Under the pieces are notes generated by a model. It saw only the letters and a list, made by a program, of their open reading frames with translations. It searched no databases and was not told where the DNA came from. Below, in pieces: positions 1 to 6,336 of a DNA stretch of 12,502 nt. The stretch spans positions 1-12,502 of the forward strand of contig CALXTG010000135.1 of assembly GCA_944391355.1 (NCBI GenBank), in the 5' to 3' direction. The translations under genes were made by a program, and so were the position numbers. This DNA is from an uncultured Alphaproteobacteria bacterium. GTDB lineage: Bacteria > Pseudomonadota > Alphaproteobacteria > RF32 > CAG-239. Position 1 is the stretch's first letter, and the number at the start of each line of letters is the position of its first letter.

Positions 1-1215
1 CTTGTAAATCAGCGGGGTGTCGGTACGCCAGCAGAAAGGATAAGAGTGGGTATATTGCTCTTTTTTAACCAGCAGCCCTTTTTCCTTAAGCAGATGCATA
101 ATCGGTTCATTGGTTTCAAAAACCTGCATTCCCTGATAATCGGGAATTTCGGCGGTAAATTTGCCGGCTTCGTCGACCGGGCAGACAACCGGAAAATGCT
201 CATCATGAGCGCGGCAGGCATCAAAGTCGTCCTGACCGAAACCGGGAGCGATATGAACGATACCGGTACCATCTTCGGTTGATACAAACTCACCGGACAA
301 GACCTTGAAAGCGCCCTGCGCCTTGAGATGTTTGAAATAAGGGAACATCGGCTCATAGCCCAGACCGATCAGTTCCGATCCTTTTACCGTGGCGACCTGT
401 TCGGCATGTTCCAGCTGCTTTTTATATTTGCCGAGCAGATTTACCGCCAGAATATATTGTTCATTGCCTTCCTGCATAACCGCGTAATCAATATCTTGAC
501 CGACGGCCAGCATCAGGTTTGACGGCAAAGTCCAGGGCGTGGTGGTCCACACCAGCATATGGCGGCCGTCTTCAAGTTTGAACATTACGGTAATCGCATT
601 ATCGGTCTTGTCCTGATAGCCCTGATTTACTTCAAAATTAGACAACGGCGTTTCCGCTGCCCAGGAATAAGGCAAAACCCGGAAATCTTCATAGACCAGG
701 CCTTTGTCATAAAGCTGTTTGAAATTGCTGATGACGCTTTCCATAAAAGACAGATCCATGGTTTTGTAGTCATGGCTGAAATCTACCCAGCGGCCGATAC
801 GTTTGAACATGTCAACCCAAATACCGGAATATTTCAGAACGTCCTGACGGCAGAAATTGTTAAACTTTTCAATGCCGTATTCTTCAATCTGTTTACGTCC
901 CGAAACGCCGAGCTGTTTTTCCGCCGACATTTCGGCCGGCAGACCGTGACAATCCCAGCCGAGGCGGCGTTCGACTTTTTTGCCGTTCATGGTCTGGAAA
1001 CGGGCGACAACATCTTTGACATACGACACCATGATATGGCCGTAATGCGGGGTACCGTTGGCAAACGGCGGGCCGTCATAAAAGACAAATTCGGCAGCGC
1101 CGTCACGGTTATGAACCGATTTTTCAAAGGTTTTGTTTTGGTCCCAGAATTTTAAGACTTCTTTTTCAAGTTCTACAAAGTCGGGTTTGGCTTTGACATC
1201 AGCATAATATTTCAT
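1..1215 (-). CDS. ileS: Isoleucyl-tRNA synthetase, N-terminal 405 residues (3' end beyond window)
   Basis: Class I aminoacyl-tRNA synthetase that charges tRNA-Ile in the cytoplasm. The reading frame is open from an ATG at 1215 to the window edge, so 405 codons are seen and the C-terminal half, including the KMSKS loop, lies outside. Visible landmarks are YDGPPFANGTPHYGH with the HIGH-type motif HYGH at about residues 57-60, GWDCHGLPAEM near 85-95, and the start of the editing (CP1) domain with WTTTPWTLPSN near 222-232. The HYGH form and GWDCHGLPAE are features of type 2, eukaryote-like IleRS, the group known to tolerate mupirocin, and not of the usual type 1 bacterial enzyme. The start is supported by the opening MKYYADVKAKPDF; the Shine-Dalgarno is weak (AGG about 12 bases upstream). 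The nearest neighbour upstream is a gene-free stretch holding a candidate RNA. Confidence 0.96.
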   Translation of the reverse strand, partial: MKYYADVKAKPDFVELEKEVLKFWDQNKTFEKSVHNRDGAAEFVFYDGPPFANGTPHYGHIMVSYVKDVVARFQTMNGKKVERRLGWDCHGLPAEMSAEKQLGVSGRKQIEEYGIEKFNNFCRQDVLKYSGIWVDMFKRIGRWVDFSHDYKTMDLSFMESVISNFKQLYDKGLVYEDFRVLPYSWAAETPLSNFEVNQGYQDKTDNAITVMFKLEDGRHMLVWTTTPWTLPSNLMLAVGQDIDYAVMQEGNEQYILAVNLLGKYKKQLEHAEQVATVKGSELIGLGYEPMFPYFKHLKAQGAFKVLSGEFVSTEDGTGIVHIAPGFGQDDFDACRAHDEHFPVVCPVDEAGKFTAEIPDYQGMQVFETNEPIMHLLKEKGLLVKKEQYTHSYPFCWRTDTPLIYK

Positions 1216-1245
1216 TTTTCTTATACCTGTTATTTGGTTCTACGG

Positions 1246-1273
1246 AAAATGCCGAAACATGTTCAGCATGACA
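1246..1273 (-). repeat. GTCATGCTGAA hairpin repeat in the ileS leader
   Basis: On the minus strand TTGTCATGCTGAACATGTTTCGGCAT forms a hairpin whose arms ATGCTGAA and TTCGGCAT pair with one G-U wobble. It begins with GTCAT, as do the repeats near 11435 and the hairpin at 11569-11591. It resembles the short dispersed palindromic repeats (REP-like) of many proteobacteria. Assignment to one family is inference from this window alone. Confidence 0.4.
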
Positions 1274-1297
1274 ATTTGAGGGGTGATTTATGTGCAA

Positions 1298-1320
1298 AAA
1301 ACTGTATCCCCTAAGGGATA
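1298..1320 (-). promoter_or_regulatory. Small hairpin followed by U tract in the ileS leader
   Basis: TATCCC at 1305-1310 and GGGATA at 1315-1320 form a perfect 6-bp inverted repeat with a 4-base loop. Read on the minus strand it is followed by CAGTTTTTTG. The arrangement resembles a weak intrinsic terminator inside the ileS 5' leader and could be an attenuator if transcription starts near 1384. If instead the nearer promoter (1345-1318) is used, the repeat just abuts its -10 box and has no attenuator role. Confidence 0.3.
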
Positions 1321-1383
1321 ATAATGAAAGAAGCGGATATGTAAAAGTTTTGCAACATTTAAATTCTCTTAATTGATAAATCT

Positions 1384-1419
1384 GGGAAGTAATTTAATAC
1401 AGGAAATCCGCGGAGTCAA
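1384..1419 (-). promoter_or_regulatory. Putative sigma-70 promoter for ileS
   Basis: On the minus strand TTGACT (1419-1414), a 17-base gap and TAAATT (1396-1391) make a good housekeeping-type promoter that would start transcription near 1384 and give ileS a leader of about 170 bases. A second candidate, TTTACA (1345-1340), 16 bases, TATTAT (1323-1318), lies closer to the gene. I cannot tell which is used. The first overlaps the U tract of the upstream RNA terminator. Confidence 0.4.
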
Positions 1420-1618
1420 TTTAAAAAAGCAAAAACCCCTCACGGAATGACAAGGGGTTTTTACAGGTTTTAAAAACAGTTTTCCGATCAACTCTCCGAC
1501 AGCGGCACATTGGCATCAGAGATATTAAGTCAATGCCTTGCAACAACGGCCCGTTCTGAAACTTAAACTCTATGGCGGCGCGGAAAAAAGTGTCGGAAAA
1601 ACCATTTGGTTATTACAT
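1419..1618 (-). ncRNA. Candidate structured small RNA, about 195-200 nt, class unknown
   Basis: No gene fits this stretch, but on the minus strand it has all the parts of an RNA gene. A promoter CTGACA (1653-1648), 17 bases, TATGTT (1630-1625) predicts a start near 1618. An intrinsic terminator at 1462-1431 is followed by TTTTTGCTTTTTT. Inside, the two ends are complementary: TCGGAAAA at 1593-1600 against TTTTCCGA at 1480-1487, with an alternative pairing of TGTCGGA (1591-1597) and TCCGACA (1495-1501). A second stem pairs 1561-1566 with 1525-1530 and 1568-1571 with 1518-1521. The result is a rod with a large internal bubble. Size and shape recall 6S RNA, but I do not see a signature that proves it. 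The SRP RNA signature and a tRNA-like end are absent. Confidence 0.42.
1424..1462 (-). terminator. Intrinsic terminator of the candidate RNA
   Basis: AAAAACCCCT (1431-1440) and AGGGGTTTTT (1453-1462) are perfect 10-base inverted repeats around a 12-base loop. Read leftward the stem is followed by TTTTTGCTTTTTT, a strong U tract; read rightward it gives only five T. The leftward orientation is therefore favoured. The loop contains GTCATTCCG on the minus strand, similar to the GTCAT-headed repeats elsewhere in the window. Confidence 0.65.
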
Positions 1619-1624
1619 AATTAA

Positions 1625-1653
1625 AACATAAAAATTTTTTACTGTTTTGTCAG
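1625..1653 (-). promoter_or_regulatory. Putative sigma-70 promoter of the candidate RNA
   Basis: Minus strand CTGACA (1653-1648) and TATGTT (1630-1625) are separated by exactly 17 bases. Five of six positions match the -35 consensus and four of six the -10. It sits about 200 bases before the terminator at 1431-1462. Confidence 0.4.
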
Positions 1654-1793
1654 ATAAGAGCTTTTTGGCAAAAGACAAGAGATTGAAAAAATTATTTACC
1701 CCTTAATCGCACGAAAAACTTGGACAAAAATTTCTTGCCGCCAAAAATAAATTATGTTAGACTGGGGTCGTAATCAGAAGAAAAAGAAAAAAG

Positions 1794-2057
1794 ATGCCAG
1801 CAAGAGACACACTTAAGAAAGCCGCAAAACTGGGCGTTCGCAGCGCGGCGAACATTCTGGAATTCAGCGCGGTTATGGCTAAACACGGGCTGACAATTTC
1901 CGATACTCTGCTCGGCGGCGTCAATAATATGGCCAACGCCATGTCCCCGTCAATTGTCAAAGGCACGCCGATAAAAGATTTGGCCTTTAAGGCGGCTAAA
2001 GGCGGCCTTGACCAGATTATCAAATTGTCTAAATGGGCTAAGAGCAAAGTACAATAA
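1794..2057 (+). CDS. Small basic protein of unknown function, 87 aa
   Basis: I do not recognise this family. The product is 87 residues, rich in Ala, Lys and Leu and predicted mostly helical by eye. It carries an amphipathic start (MPARDTLKKAAKLGV), a less polar middle (about 18-52, with TISDTLLGGVNNMANAM) and a basic C-terminal helix (KLSKWAKSKVQ). There is no signal peptide and no clear membrane span. Its reality is supported by codon use like the neighbours and by the gene that starts 3 bases after its stop, which suggests co-transcription. The Shine-Dalgarno is poor: only a purine run (agaagaaaaagaaaaaag) precedes the ATG. A short out-of-frame ORF from 1754 runs into it, so a start upstream plus a slip in the A-rich run cannot be excluded. 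Confidence 0.65.
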   Translation: MPARDTLKKAAKLGVRSAANILEFSAVMAKHGLTISDTLLGGVNNMANAMSPSIVKGTPIKDLAFKAAKGGLDQIIKLSKWAKSKVQ

Positions 2058-2060
2058 GAC

Positions 2061-2372
2061 ATGGAACACGAAAAAGATTATGAAATTTTTACCACCCGCG
2101 AAGGGACGGTCGTGTTTGCCCTCAAACCGCGGGAGAAAGAGCCTGAAGAGCCGCGGCTGATATTTGACGGACAGCGGCACGCCACTTTTTACCGGCGCCC
2201 CGATGAGGTAATTTTGCTTGATTTTCTGGCCAAAGATTGTCTTGAGGCATTAAAAAATACGGCGGAAGTTCTGATTACCGAAGTCGATTACGCCGCGGAA
2301 AAAGTTATTCGCGATTATAAAGTTCCGGTCAAAATTATCAAAAACAACCCTTTTACCGACGGTCTTCATTAA
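2061..2372 (+). CDS. Conserved-looking hypothetical protein, 103 aa
   Basis: I do not recognise this family. The 103-residue product is acidic to neutral and looks soluble. The first half reads as short beta strands (YEIFTTREGTVVFALK, then RLIFDGQRHATFYRR) and the second as helices (EVILLDFLAKDCLEALKNT, DYAAEKVIRDYKVPVK). No catalytic motif, signal peptide or membrane span is visible. The ATG follows the stop of the upstream 87-residue gene after only three bases and has no convincing Shine-Dalgarno, so translation is probably coupled. Its last 20 bases overlap the 3' end of the convergent anmK, and no terminator separates the two. Confidence 0.7.
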   Translation: MEHEKDYEIFTTREGTVVFALKPREKEPEEPRLIFDGQRHATFYRRPDEVILLDFLAKDCLEALKNTAEVLITEVDYAAEKVIRDYKVPVKIIKNNPFTDGLH

Positions 2373-3474
2373 GCGCCGGTTCGTGGATTTCGCCGCCGAC
2401 CATCGGAACGGGAACGCCGGTGGTGCCGGGAAAACTGATCGGCATATTATAGAGACGGCGCGCCGCCATAAACGCAAACCCCTGAGCCTCAACCGCGTCG
2501 GTATTCCAACCGAGCTCTTCGGCGGAAATTACTTCTACTTTATTCAAACGCTGGCGGATAAAACGCATCATGGTCGGATTTTTAGCACCGCCGCCGCAGA
2601 CAATCAGTTTTTCCGGCTGATACGGCACAAACATCGCCAGAGAATAGGCAATCGCTTCGGCGGTAAACGCCGTTGCCGTTGCGGCTCCGTCTTCCAGACT
2701 CAAGCCTTCCAGATTTTCCAGCTTATCTTTAAAAATATCGCGATCAATGGATTTGGGCGGATATTGGGCAAAAAATTTATGACGCATTAAGGCATTGACA
2801 ATCTTTTCGTTGACCTGTCCCTGAATGGCCAATTTGCCGTTATAATCCATATGCATGCCGCCGTGTCGCAAAACCCAGTCATTAACCGGGGCGTTGCCGG
2901 GGCCGGTATCAAAGGCCAGCATTTCTCCATTAGCGCCGATCCAGGTCAGATTAGAAACGCCGCCGATATTTAAAACCGCAATCGGCTTTTCCATGTCCGC
3001 GCATAAAGCGGCATGATAAACGGGAATCAGCGGCGCGCCCTGCCCGCCGGCAGCAATATCGGCATTGCGCAAACGGTTGACAACCTTAATTCCGGTCAAT
3101 TCGGCCAGCAGGCGGCCGTCGCCGATTTGGTGCGTATAGCGATTTTGGGGATCATGATAAACCGTGTGGCCGTGAAAACCGATAATATCATAATGACCGC
3201 CGTAAGTATCCATAAAGTCTTTTACGACTTCGGCATGAAAACGGGTCAGTTCTTCCTCAACGATCTGAAGCTGTCGTGACGTTTCGGGGGTATCGGGCTT
3301 TTTGCCGAGAACGGAACGGATTTTTTCACGGAGTTCATCTTCATAGGGAACGGTCATCGCCGGGCCGAATTCATAAACATCAACCCCGTCAGTGGTGACG
3401 GCGGCGATATCCACCCCGTCCAGCGAGGTGCCGCTCATCAGTCCCAAAGCATTTATTTTTTTGATTATATCCAT
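2353..3474 (-). CDS. anmK: Anhydro-N-acetylmuramic acid kinase
   Basis: ATP-dependent kinase that opens and phosphorylates 1,6-anhydro-MurNAc to MurNAc-6-phosphate in peptidoglycan recycling, acting in the cytoplasm. The family signature GLMSGTSLDGVD stands at residues 11-22, followed by GFHGHTVYHDP, GQGAPLIPVYHAAL, VLNIGGVSNLTWIG, FDTGPGNAPVNDWVL and the C-terminal CGGGAKNPTMMRF, in the expected order. I chose the ATG at 3474, giving 373 residues, close to the usual length near 370. An in-frame ATG at 3501 would add nine residues but would place the Shine-Dalgarno GGAGG (3491-3487) inside the gene. The ATG is preceded by a run of eight T. The gene is divergent from tyrS, and its 3' end overlaps the small gene at 2061-2372 by 20 bases. 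Confidence 0.96.
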   Translation of the reverse strand: MDIIKKINALGLMSGTSLDGVDIAAVTTDGVDVYEFGPAMTVPYEDELREKIRSVLGKKPDTPETSRQLQIVEEELTRFHAEVVKDFMDTYGGHYDIIGFHGHTVYHDPQNRYTHQIGDGRLLAELTGIKVVNRLRNADIAAGGQGAPLIPVYHAALCADMEKPIAVLNIGGVSNLTWIGANGEMLAFDTGPGNAPVNDWVLRHGGMHMDYNGKLAIQGQVNEKIVNALMRHKFFAQYPPKSIDRDIFKDKLENLEGLSLEDGAATATAFTAEAIAYSLAMFVPYQPEKLIVCGGGAKNPTMMRFIRQRLNKVEVISAEELGWNTDAVEAQGFAFMAARRLYNMPISFPGTTGVPVPMVGGEIHEPALNEDRR

Positions 3475-3565
3475 AAAAAAAACCAACCTCCGATATTGCA
3501 CTATTTTATTTATATGTTAGTATCGGTTAACAATTTGTTAGAAAAATCAAGAAAAGGAAAGGAAA

Positions 3566-4822
3566 ATGGTTCAATTCAAGTCACAGTTTTTTAACCTGAT
3601 GCTGGAACGCGGCTTTTACAATCAATGTACAAACGAACAGGGCTTTGACCAATATTTGTACGAATGCGAAAGGACAGGCACACCGGCAGTAGGTTATCTG
3701 GGCTCGGATCCGACCGGCGACAGCCTCCATGTCGGGCATCTGGTACCGGTGATGATGATGCGCTGGTTTCAGAAATGCGGCCATAAACCTTTGATGCTGG
3801 TCGGCGGCGCCACCGCGAGAATCGGCGACCCGTCCGGCAAAGACAAACTGCGGCCGTTTCTTGACGACGAAACAATCGCCCGCAACATCGCCGGTTTGAA
3901 AAAATCTTATTCCAAATTTCTGAAATTCGGCGAAGGCAAAAACGAATCGGTTATCGTCGATAACTGGGACTGGTTCAAAGATGTCAATTATCTGGCCTTT
4001 CTGCGCGATATCGGCACTTATTATTCGGTTAACAAAATGCTGACGATGGACAGCGTCAAAAGCCGTCTGGAACGCGAACAGCCGATGTCTTTTCTGGAAT
4101 TTAACTATCAGCTGCTGCAAGGCTTTGACTTTACGGTATTATACCAGAAATACGGCTGCCGCGCCCAAATTGCCGGCGCCGACCAGTGGGGCAACATCAC
4201 CTCGGGGACCGAATTGGGACGCCGCAAACATAATGTCGAACTGTTCGGCTTCACCAGCCCGATTATCACCGACTCTGCCGGTAAAAAAATGGGCAAATCG
4301 GAAGGCAACGCGGTTTGGATTAATGACGAAAAACTGTCGTCTTATGACTATTACCAGTATTTCCGCAATATCGGCGATGCCGAAGTGGAAATGTGCCTGA
4401 AAATCTTTACCGATTTAAGCATTGACGAAATTAAAAAGCTGGCGGCGCTCAAAGATAAGGAAATCAACGAAGCAAAGAAAATTCTTGCTTTTGAAGCGAC
4501 CAAAATCTGCCGCGGCGAAACCGAAGCCCTGCAGGCTCAGGAAACCGCCGTCAAGACCTTTGAGCTGGGTCAGGCCGGCGGCGAATTGCCGAGCTTGGAA
4601 GTTAATCTTGCTGACGGGCTGAGCGTTTTGGACGCCTTTGTCAATATCGGCTTCTGCGCCAGCAAAGGCGAAGTAAGACGCATGATTAAGCAGGGCGGCG
4701 TTAAAATCAACGATGCCGATATCAGCGACGAAAACTACCGTCTCAGCAGCGCCGACATCAAAGACGGACAGATTAAACTGTCTTTAGGCAAGAAAAAACA
4801 CGGCCTGCTCAAGTCGGCATAA
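3566..4822 (+). CDS. tyrS: Tyrosyl-tRNA synthetase
   Basis: Class I synthetase that charges tRNA-Tyr in the cytoplasm, 418 residues, normal length for the bacterial TyrS family. The HIGH motif is HVGH at 55-58 (GSDPTGDSLHVGHLVP). The substrate-binding segment QIAGADQWGNI lies at 201-211, and the KMSKS loop is KMGKS at 241-245 (DSAGKKMGKSEGN), a variant also common in this family. A C-terminal S4 RNA-binding domain covers roughly 352-412 (LDAFVNIGFCASKGEVRRMIKQGG). The start is supported by a purine-rich Shine-Dalgarno, AAGGAAAGG, just upstream of ATG. It is transcribed alone, divergent from anmK, and ends at a strong hairpin shared with the convergent next gene. Confidence 0.97.
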   Translation: MVQFKSQFFNLMLERGFYNQCTNEQGFDQYLYECERTGTPAVGYLGSDPTGDSLHVGHLVPVMMMRWFQKCGHKPLMLVGGATARIGDPSGKDKLRPFLDDETIARNIAGLKKSYSKFLKFGEGKNESVIVDNWDWFKDVNYLAFLRDIGTYYSVNKMLTMDSVKSRLEREQPMSFLEFNYQLLQGFDFTVLYQKYGCRAQIAGADQWGNITSGTELGRRKHNVELFGFTSPIITDSAGKKMGKSEGNAVWINDEKLSSYDYYQYFRNIGDAEVEMCLKIFTDLSIDEIKKLAALKDKEINEAKKILAFEATKICRGETEALQAQETAVKTFELGQAGGELPSLEVNLADGLSVLDAFVNIGFCASKGEVRRMIKQGGVKINDADISDENYRLSSADIKDGQIKLSLGKKKHGLLKSA

Positions 4823-4841
4823 TTTCCGCTCAAGCCCTCAA

Positions 4842-4873
4842 AAAAAACCTCTGATAAAAATCAGAGGTTTTTT
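4842..4873. terminator. Bidirectional intrinsic terminator between tyrS and the 4875-5639 gene
   Basis: AAAAAACCTCTGAT (4842-4855) and ATCAGAGGTTTTTT (4860-4873) form a perfect 14-bp stem with an AAAA loop. Both strands end in a T run, so it can stop tyrS transcripts going right and the convergent gene's transcripts going left. It begins 19 bases after the tyrS stop and ends one base before the stop codon of the minus-strand gene. Confidence 0.9.
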
Positions 4874-4874
4874 G

Positions 4875-5639
4875 TTAAGCCAGATCCGCAACATAAGCGG
4901 TTATAATTTCTCCGAGCTTAACAACTTTTTCGTCCCAGTCTCCGGCCATCGGGTGACGCATGACCTTTTCCTCGGCCAGAAGCTTAAGGTCAAACGGACG
5001 GGCATGTTTGCCGAAAAATAGTGAATCTCTCAGACCTTCGGCAAGGGCAAAAGAGAACAACGGATTGGCATTCGGCGAAACGATTTTGCGCAAAACCTTT
5101 TCACTTACTATCTCACTGCCGCTGCATTGCTCAAAATAATTGGCAATTCTTACGGCCTGCAGACAGCCTTCCAACTCCCGGCGCAGATATTTTTCCTTAA
5201 AATCGGGAACAAATTTCTGCAGCATTTCCAGACGATGCTGAAGCACCGCCGGCAGACGGGCAAAACGGTTATCGTCAATTGCCCTTTGCAGGAAGATATA
5301 ACTGACGCCGCGCCGTTTTCGATCGTGAGGCTGTTTCACGGCCCAGAGTTTTTTGCTCTGATCCCGGTAAAACAAGTTTCCCTTATAATCGGAAATTTTT
5401 TCCGGACTAATAAAATCAAGCGGTTCCGTCACAAGGCGTAAACCTTTGATTACAGCAGTACGAAGCTGTCCGCGTTCATTACGCAAAAGCTCGACCTTTT
5501 CGCCTTTCTCATACTTTTCCTGACCGCCCCAGAAAACAACATATTTTATAATGTCGGTATCCGAGAGGGAGAAAAGTAAAAACTGCTCATCACCGGCCTT
5601 AACCAAAGCGGTTGATGAAATCGTCAGAACATTTCCCAT
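4875..5639 (-). CDS. Hypothetical protein, 254 aa, unknown family
   Basis: I do not recognise this protein. It is soluble, with no signal peptide or membrane span. Residues 1 to about 75 look beta-rich (GNVLTISSTALVKAGDEQ, IIKYVVFWGGQEKYEKGEK, LRTAVIKGLRLVTEPL). Residues 75-130 are mixed and basic, with KLWAVKQPHDRKRRGVSY. From about 130 on it is helical and charged, with a final helical stretch. No nucleotide-binding or catalytic motif is evident. Two Cys (in EGCLQAV and EQCSGSE) lie about 15 residues apart without a metal-site pattern. The ATG at 5639 has no clear Shine-Dalgarno and is preceded by very AT-rich DNA. It is a single-gene unit, convergent with tyrS and divergent from the bat operon; nothing in the context shows its job. 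Confidence 0.75.
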   Translation of the reverse strand: MGNVLTISSTALVKAGDEQFLLFSLSDTDIIKYVVFWGGQEKYEKGEKVELLRNERGQLRTAVIKGLRLVTEPLDFISPEKISDYKGNLFYRDQSKKLWAVKQPHDRKRRGVSYIFLQRAIDDNRFARLPAVLQHRLEMLQKFVPDFKEKYLRRELEGCLQAVRIANYFEQCSGSEIVSEKVLRKIVSPNANPLFSFALAEGLRDSLFFGKHARPFDLKLLAEEKVMRHPMAGDWDEKVVKLGEIITAYVADLA

Positions 5640-5820
5640 TTTTATTTAGATTAATAATATACATAGATTTACATAAAGTTTTTTAGAGATAGCATATTTT
5701 TGGACAAAACGCAAGATTTTATTGTCGGAAAAATAAATTTTTTGTTCGCGGCCGCAGAGAGAAAATGCCGGCGGGGGCGGCGGGATTGGCGCCGAAAGAA
5801 ATTATTAATTCAGAACGGGC

Positions 5821-5849
5821 TTGATATTTAGGCCTATATAACCTAAATT
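5821..5849 (+). promoter_or_regulatory. Promoter of the bat operon with an inverted repeat between its boxes
   Basis: TTGATA (5821-5826), 17 bases, TAAATT (5844-5849) is a good housekeeping-type promoter 29 bases before the first ATG. ATTTAGG (5826-5832) and CCTAAAT (5842-5848) are perfect 7-base arms of an inverted repeat around a 9-base spacer, filling the space between the two boxes and overlapping the -10. This is where a repressor or MerR-type regulator would bind; that role is inference. Within 5640-5877 I see no gene; a GC-rich patch (about 5766-5793) interrupts otherwise AT-rich DNA. Confidence 0.5.
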
Positions 5850-5877
5850 CAATATATACTGACACAGGGGAATTCTG

Positions 5878-6336
5878 ATGAATAATGATAATCTGCCGGA
5901 ATTGCGCGATATTCACTTGCCGGACGGCGACATTTCCTGGTTTCCGATTGCTTACGGCTGGTGGGTTATTCTCGGCGGCCTGGCTGTTTTATTTATTATA
6001 ACCGAATTATTCATATACCTCCGGCGTAAAAGCAAAAAGCGCTATGCCCTGCGTCTGCTGCAGGACATTCCGAGCGCCAATATTGTCAATGCGGCCGGAC
6101 AGATGTCAGAAATTCTGCGCCGAATCTGCGTATTTAAATATCCGCAGGCGGCCGCAATGTTTGGCAAAGAATGGCTGGACTTTCTGAACCGCCACAGCAA
6201 AAAAGCGCTGGAAACGCCGGCCGCGGGACTGCTGTTGAACGCTCCTTATATTTCGTCCGAAACCCAAACTTACACAACGCAGGACTTGCAGATTCTGCGT
6301 TCTTTCTGCGCGGAATGGATCGGAGAAAACCTATGA
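5878..6336 (+). CDS. DUF4381 domain membrane protein of the Bat/MoxR operon
   Basis: A 152-residue protein that heads the operon. It opens with the short segment LPELRDIHLPDGDISWFPIAYGWW, the typical start of DUF4381 proteins, then one membrane span at about 27-48 (ILGGLAVLFIITELFIYL), a basic stop-transfer (RRKSKKR) and a helical cytoplasmic domain containing LRLLQDIPSANI and the segment MFGKEWLDFLNRHS. Proteins of this family are found between moxR/DUF58 and VWA genes in many proteobacteria; their precise role is not established. A good Shine-Dalgarno AGGGG (5866-5870) stands 7 bases before ATG. The stop overlaps the next start as ATGA, so translation is coupled. No moxR or DUF58 gene precedes it here. 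Confidence 0.88.
   Translation: MNNDNLPELRDIHLPDGDISWFPIAYGWWVILGGLAVLFIITELFIYLRRKSKKRYALRLLQDIPSANIVNAAGQMSEILRRICVFKYPQAAAMFGKEWLDFLNRHSKKALETPAAGLLLNAPYISSETQTYTTQDLQILRSFCAEWIGENL

Noticed and set aside
559..1155. Plus-strand ORF of 198 aa opposite ileS
   Set aside because: The minus strand codes a clear IleRS with catalytic motifs; the plus ORF shows no recognisable domain.
1419..1618. Definite assignment of the candidate RNA as 6S, SRP or tmRNA
   Set aside because: Size and shape alone do not prove 6S; the SRP GGAAGCAGCC signature and a tRNA-like end are not seen.
3475..3501. Longer anmK start at 3501
   Set aside because: It would put the GGAGG ribosome binding site inside the gene and add residues before the conserved start of the family.
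3581..4120. Minus-strand ORF of 179 aa opposite tyrS
   Set aside because: A His/Gln/Phe-rich shadow of tyrS codons with no family features.
6171..6332. N-terminal extension of BatA from the ATG at 6171
   Set aside because: It lies inside the DUF4381 gene in another frame; the ATGA overlap and GGAG at 6322 fix the start at 6333.
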